A stretch of 17,394 nt of DNA from an uncultured Granulicatella sp. (GTDB taxonomy: Bacteria; Bacillota; Bacilli; Lactobacillales; Aerococcaceae): positions 1-17,394 of the forward strand of contig NZ_CALHIF010000052.1 in NCBI RefSeq assembly GCF_938030755.1, read 5' to 3'. A program made the translations under genes and the position numbers. The notes under the pieces were generated by a model. The model made no database searches, was not told where the DNA came from, and saw only the letters and a list, made by a program, of their open reading frames with translations. Positions 15,218 to 17,394 of this stretch are shown here, one piece after another. Each line of letters opens with the position of its first letter. Within the stretch, counting starts at the first letter, position 1.

Positions 15218-15305
15218 GGGATACCGGTGCAATTCATGGTCTTGCACCTTCGAAGTTTAAAACGCGAAGTACGGAACACTTCCCTACTTCGCGTAATTTA
15301 CATTC
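15218..15305. repeat. Hairpin-rich intergenic element, copy 2
   Basis: This 88-base unit is homologous to 14952-15038. It has hairpin a (GGTGCAA 15226-15232 / TTGCACC 15242-15248), CTTCGAAG (15248-15255), and hairpin b (ACGCGAAGTA 15262-15271 with TACTTCGCGT 15285-15294, inner GGAA / TTCC), ending AATTTACATTC. Relative to copy 1, the GGAG/CTCC core of stem b has become GAAG/CTTC, a paired change that keeps the stem. On the minus strand hairpin b ends in TTTTAAAC and could help stop transcription of the ABC gene that ends at 15333. Confidence 0.75.
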
Positions 15306-15332
15306 TATTTCTTTTTCAACATATAAAGCATT

Positions 15333-16934
15333 TCAATTTAAAGTTAGTTTTCCCGATTCCAAAGTATACTGTTTGTTATATAAGTTTAGATCCTTCGGAA
15401 CTCTATGCGCTATCTCTATAAATGGAATATTATCATTTATAAGAAGTTCTCTAATCATCATCGTTGTATCCTCATCAATGGCAGAAGAAAACTCATCTAA
15501 TAGCAGTAATTGGTATTTTCTAAGTAATAGTCGGCCTAGACAAATTCTAGCTTTCTCTCCTCCAGAAAGTGACTCATCCAGATTTACTTCCGCATTATGC
15601 AATCCTAGTCTATCCACTAAATAACCTAGCCCCACTCTTTGAAGAACAGATATAACTTCATTATCAGAATAGTCTTCCCCTAAAGTGATATTAAATTTTA
15701 ATGATTCGTAGAAAATCCTTGATTCCTGAGTAAAGAATCCAATGTATTTCTTTAAGTCATCTCCTGAAATTAATTGTCTATGAACTCCATTATAATTCTG
15801 AACTCCATCTTTTGACACATATAGTCCGTATACTAATTCCAAGAGTGTAGATTTTCCAGAACCTGATGGCCCCATAATCAGTATCCTATCATTCTCATTC
15901 ATTTCTATATTAATTTCGTTTAATATAGTCATTCCATCAATTTGAACACTACACTGTTGTAACTCAATTGGAAATACTGTACTGATACTAGATTTACTTT
16001 CAAAATTATTCCGTTCAAACTCTGTATACTTTTCCACTCTTTCAATTACAGGAATGATTGAATTAAATCTCTGATAATAATCTATTGCATTTAGCAAAGG
16101 ACTAACAATGCGATCACTAGCCAAATAAATTGCAATAACTGTGGCTAACTTAGTGTCCCCAACAATAACTAAATATACCCCAATAGCTAGCGGTACAAAT
16201 GAACTTAATCCAGAAAGTAAGTTTGCTAATAACTTCGATGTAAATCGTACATGATTCATTTGATAATAAGCTTCTTCTGTTTGATTTAATGTTCCCCTCA
16301 ACTTATTCAAGAAGATTTTTTCTACAAAAAAGTTTTTAATAATCGGCTTACTTTTTAAATATTCTTGTTGTTGCAAGATACTTAATTGGTTCACTTCAGC
16401 CCATTCCTTTGAATGCTTTCGAATAGATTTCGCAAATAATTTTGGCACTAATATTGGTAAGAATGATAACGTAATAAAGAGAACTGCCAGCTTTAAATCT
16501 ATAGCGGACACATATAACAAAGTTACCAACGCAAATACAAGACAATAGAAAAATCCCATGATGGACTTGATTCCTTGTTCTTCTAATAGTTTTAATTCAC
16601 TAAGCACTATTGACTCTACTTCCTGTTGATTAAACTTTCCATAAAAGAATGCTGTAATAACTTTTTCTTTAAGGGATAGAGTTACTTGCTTTATCATTTT
16701 TTGTTGCGAATCTTCCCATATAAATAATCCAAGACGAATAAGGGAAAAGCTGAGAATACCTATCATTGAAATTTTTACTAAATCCTCAACCTTTTGAGTC
16801 GCCGAAACATCAATTAATCCAGAAATAAAAGAAGGGATAATAATACCATCTAGAGCAGTTAAAGACATACCAATTGCTATTAATAATAGGTATTTCCTTG
16901 GTAACCAACCTAATATCATCTTCATATATCCCAT
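15333..16934 (-). CDS. ABC exporter half-transporter, AT-rich, near tRNA locus
   Basis: A 533-residue membrane-ATPase fusion, probably a homodimeric exporter. Hydrophobic segments near 15-35, 55-72, 125-145, 148-165, 233-260 and 263-283 make the membrane domain. The ATPase domain (about 322-533) is complete: Walker A GPSGSGKST (355-363), Q-loop Gln403, signature LSGGE (456-460), Walker B LLLLDE ending at Glu481, D-loop SSAIDE and H-loop His510. The start at 16934 follows GGAAGGG; the fourth codon is a second ATG and could also serve. Base composition is visibly lower in GC than its neighbours (16021-16080 has 16 G/C in 60, against 30 in 60 for 13321-13380 in rlmN). The gene lies between two direct repeats of about 90 bases, which hints at acquisition. 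Substrate unknown; there is no peptidase domain and no adjacent peptide gene. Confidence 0.9.
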   Translation of the reverse strand: MGYMKMILGWLPRKYLLLIAIGMSLTALDGIIIPSFISGLIDVSATQKVEDLVKISMIGILSFSLIRLGLFIWEDSQQKMIKQVTLSLKEKVITAFFYGKFNQQEVESIVLSELKLLEEQGIKSIMGFFYCLVFALVTLLYVSAIDLKLAVLFITLSFLPILVPKLFAKSIRKHSKEWAEVNQLSILQQQEYLKSKPIIKNFFVEKIFLNKLRGTLNQTEEAYYQMNHVRFTSKLLANLLSGLSSFVPLAIGVYLVIVGDTKLATVIAIYLASDRIVSPLLNAIDYYQRFNSIIPVIERVEKYTEFERNNFESKSSISTVFPIELQQCSVQIDGMTILNEINIEMNENDRILIMGPSGSGKSTLLELVYGLYVSKDGVQNYNGVHRQLISGDDLKKYIGFFTQESRIFYESLKFNITLGEDYSDNEVISVLQRVGLGYLVDRLGLHNAEVNLDESLSGGEKARICLGRLLLRKYQLLLLDEFSSAIDEDTTMMIRELLINDNIPFIEIAHRVPKDLNLYNKQYTLESGKLTLN

Positions 16935-16976
16935 ATCGTTTTCATCCCTTCCTGCCCAGTTTCTATTACGATATTA

Positions 16977-16985
16977 ATTATATCA
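16977..16985 (-). promoter_or_regulatory. Extended -10 promoter of the AT-rich ABC gene
   Basis: On the minus strand TGA-TATAAT gives a consensus extended -10 without a clear -35. It sits in the near-palindrome GATATAATTAATATC (16970-16984). The gap upstream of it (16986-17097) shows nothing else I can name. Confidence 0.6.
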
Positions 16986-17097
16986 AATAGTTAAAAACTT
17001 TGTATATCTAATTTTAGCAATGTTTCCAAGCTGCATTTAGCCAAGATTTTTTCCTTAGAAAGCCTAATCTATCCCTATTTTTATCAAAAAATCTCTA

Positions 17098-17189
17098 TTA
17101 CTGCGATTATAAAATTCTCAAACTTCTGCGGCATCATCTTTTTGTGCGTTTCGTTCAAATCCCTTATAAAAAAATGAAAAAAAGTGTTG
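17098..17189 (+). repeat. Direct repeat, copy 2 (tRNA promoter upstream region)
   Basis: It aligns with 15053-15140 at roughly 80% identity, including the exact 18-base block at 17098-17115 and TTCAAATCCCTTAT at 17153-17166, and ends in AAAGTGTTG within the -35. AT-rich tracts directly upstream of the -35 (17167-17183) could act as an UP element. The same motif, in reverse, forms the left arm of the inverted repeat upstream of ansA. Confidence 0.8.
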
Positions 17190-17215
17190 ACATCTAAAAG
17201 TATATATGATATAAT
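17187..17215 (+). promoter_or_regulatory. Sigma-A promoter of the tRNA cluster
   Basis: Consensus -35 TTGACA (17187-17192), a 17-base spacer and consensus -10 TATAAT (17210-17215), about 35 bases upstream of the first tRNA. It is the strongest promoter in the window, as expected for stable RNA. Confidence 0.93.
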
Positions 17216-17257
17216 TTCTCTTGTCTGTGAGATATTAAGATTTTATAGATACGATGT

Positions 17258-17332
17258 GCGGTCTTCGTCTAGTGGTCAGGACTCCAGGTTTTCATCCTGG
17301 CAACAGGGGTTCGACTCCCCTAGACCGTACCA
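17258..17332 (+). tRNA. tRNA-Glu (anticodon UUC)
   Basis: The acceptor stem GCGGTCT pairs with AGACCGT, with G1-U72 as a wobble pair. The D arm has GTC/GAC around TAGTGGTCAG. The anticodon stem CCAGG / CCTGG encloses loop TTTTCAT, giving anticodon TTC (Glu). The T arm is AGGGG-TTCGACT-CCCCT. Discriminator A and an encoded CCA complete the 75 bases. Confidence 0.95.
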
Positions 17333-17344
17333 AGTATTAATTAT

Positions 17345-17394
17345 GGTCGCATAGCTCAGTTGGGAGAGCACCTGCCTTACAAGCAGGGGGTCAT
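17345..17394 (+). tRNA. tRNA-Val (anticodon UAC), 3' part beyond the window
   Basis: It begins 12 bases after tRNA-Glu. The 5' acceptor strand is GGTCGCA, followed by TA and the D arm GCTCAGTTGGGAGAGC. The anticodon arm CCTGC-CTTACAA-GCAGG gives anticodon TAC (Val). The window ends in the variable region, so the T arm and acceptor 3' strand are not seen. The two tRNAs look like the start of a longer tRNA cluster. Confidence 0.93.

Noticed and set aside
16918..16941. Seven-codon reading frame (MKTIWDI) overlapping the start of the AT-rich ABC gene
   Set aside because: GGAAGG lies directly against its ATG, too close to work as a ribosome binding site. A frame this short arises by chance.
1..17394. 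CRISPR array, insertion sequence or phage genes
   Set aside because: No regularly spaced repeats, transposase, integrase or phage structural genes are visible on either strand.

Overview
The window reads as the chromosome of a low-GC Gram-positive bacterium of the order Lactobacillales. The support is: lipoprotein signal peptides with LAAC lipoboxes, strong AGGAGG-type ribosome binding sites, a T-box leader, a PurR box placed as in Lactococcus, and a WalR-like box. A Carnobacteriaceae/Granulicatella-like host is possible, but I cannot fix the genus from sequence alone. Every protein gene lies on the minus strand. Only the tRNA cluster at the right edge is on the plus strand.

Region 1 to 7.5 kb is housekeeping. 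In transcription order it runs from right to left: a secreted LysM/3D-domain cell-wall protein, the foldase lipoprotein PrsA, a MetQ-type methionine-binding lipoprotein behind a T-box, a PbuG/AzgA-type purine permease behind a PurBox-controlled promoter, and the transcription accessory protein Tex, whose C-terminus runs off the left edge. Most are single-gene units closed by clear rho-independent terminators.

Region 7.5 to 12.6 kb is transport. It holds a stand-alone ABC exporter half-transporter (TMD-NBD fusion) and a compact three-gene ABC-2-type operon (ATPase, permease, permease). The two permeases overlap by ATGA and share an unusual layout with a large domain between TM1 and TM2. No substrate can be assigned.

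Region 12.65 to 14.86 kb is an ansA-rlmN operon: type I L-asparaginase, then the radical-SAM methyltransferase that modifies 23S rRNA A2503 and some tRNAs.

Region 14.86 to 17.39 kb is the least ordinary part. About 450 bases between ansA and the next gene hold no gene but are dense with structure. There is a roughly 220-base imperfect inverted repeat, and two diverged copies (about 82% identical) of an 87-88-base hairpin-rich element in which stem changes are partly compensated. There is also a copy of a sequence that recurs just upstream of the tRNA promoter. A second, visibly AT-richer ABC half-transporter gene lies between those two direct repeats, which suggests an acquired or duplicated islet next to the tRNA locus. 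The window ends with tRNA-Glu(UUC) and a partial tRNA-Val(UAC) behind a near-consensus sigma-A promoter.
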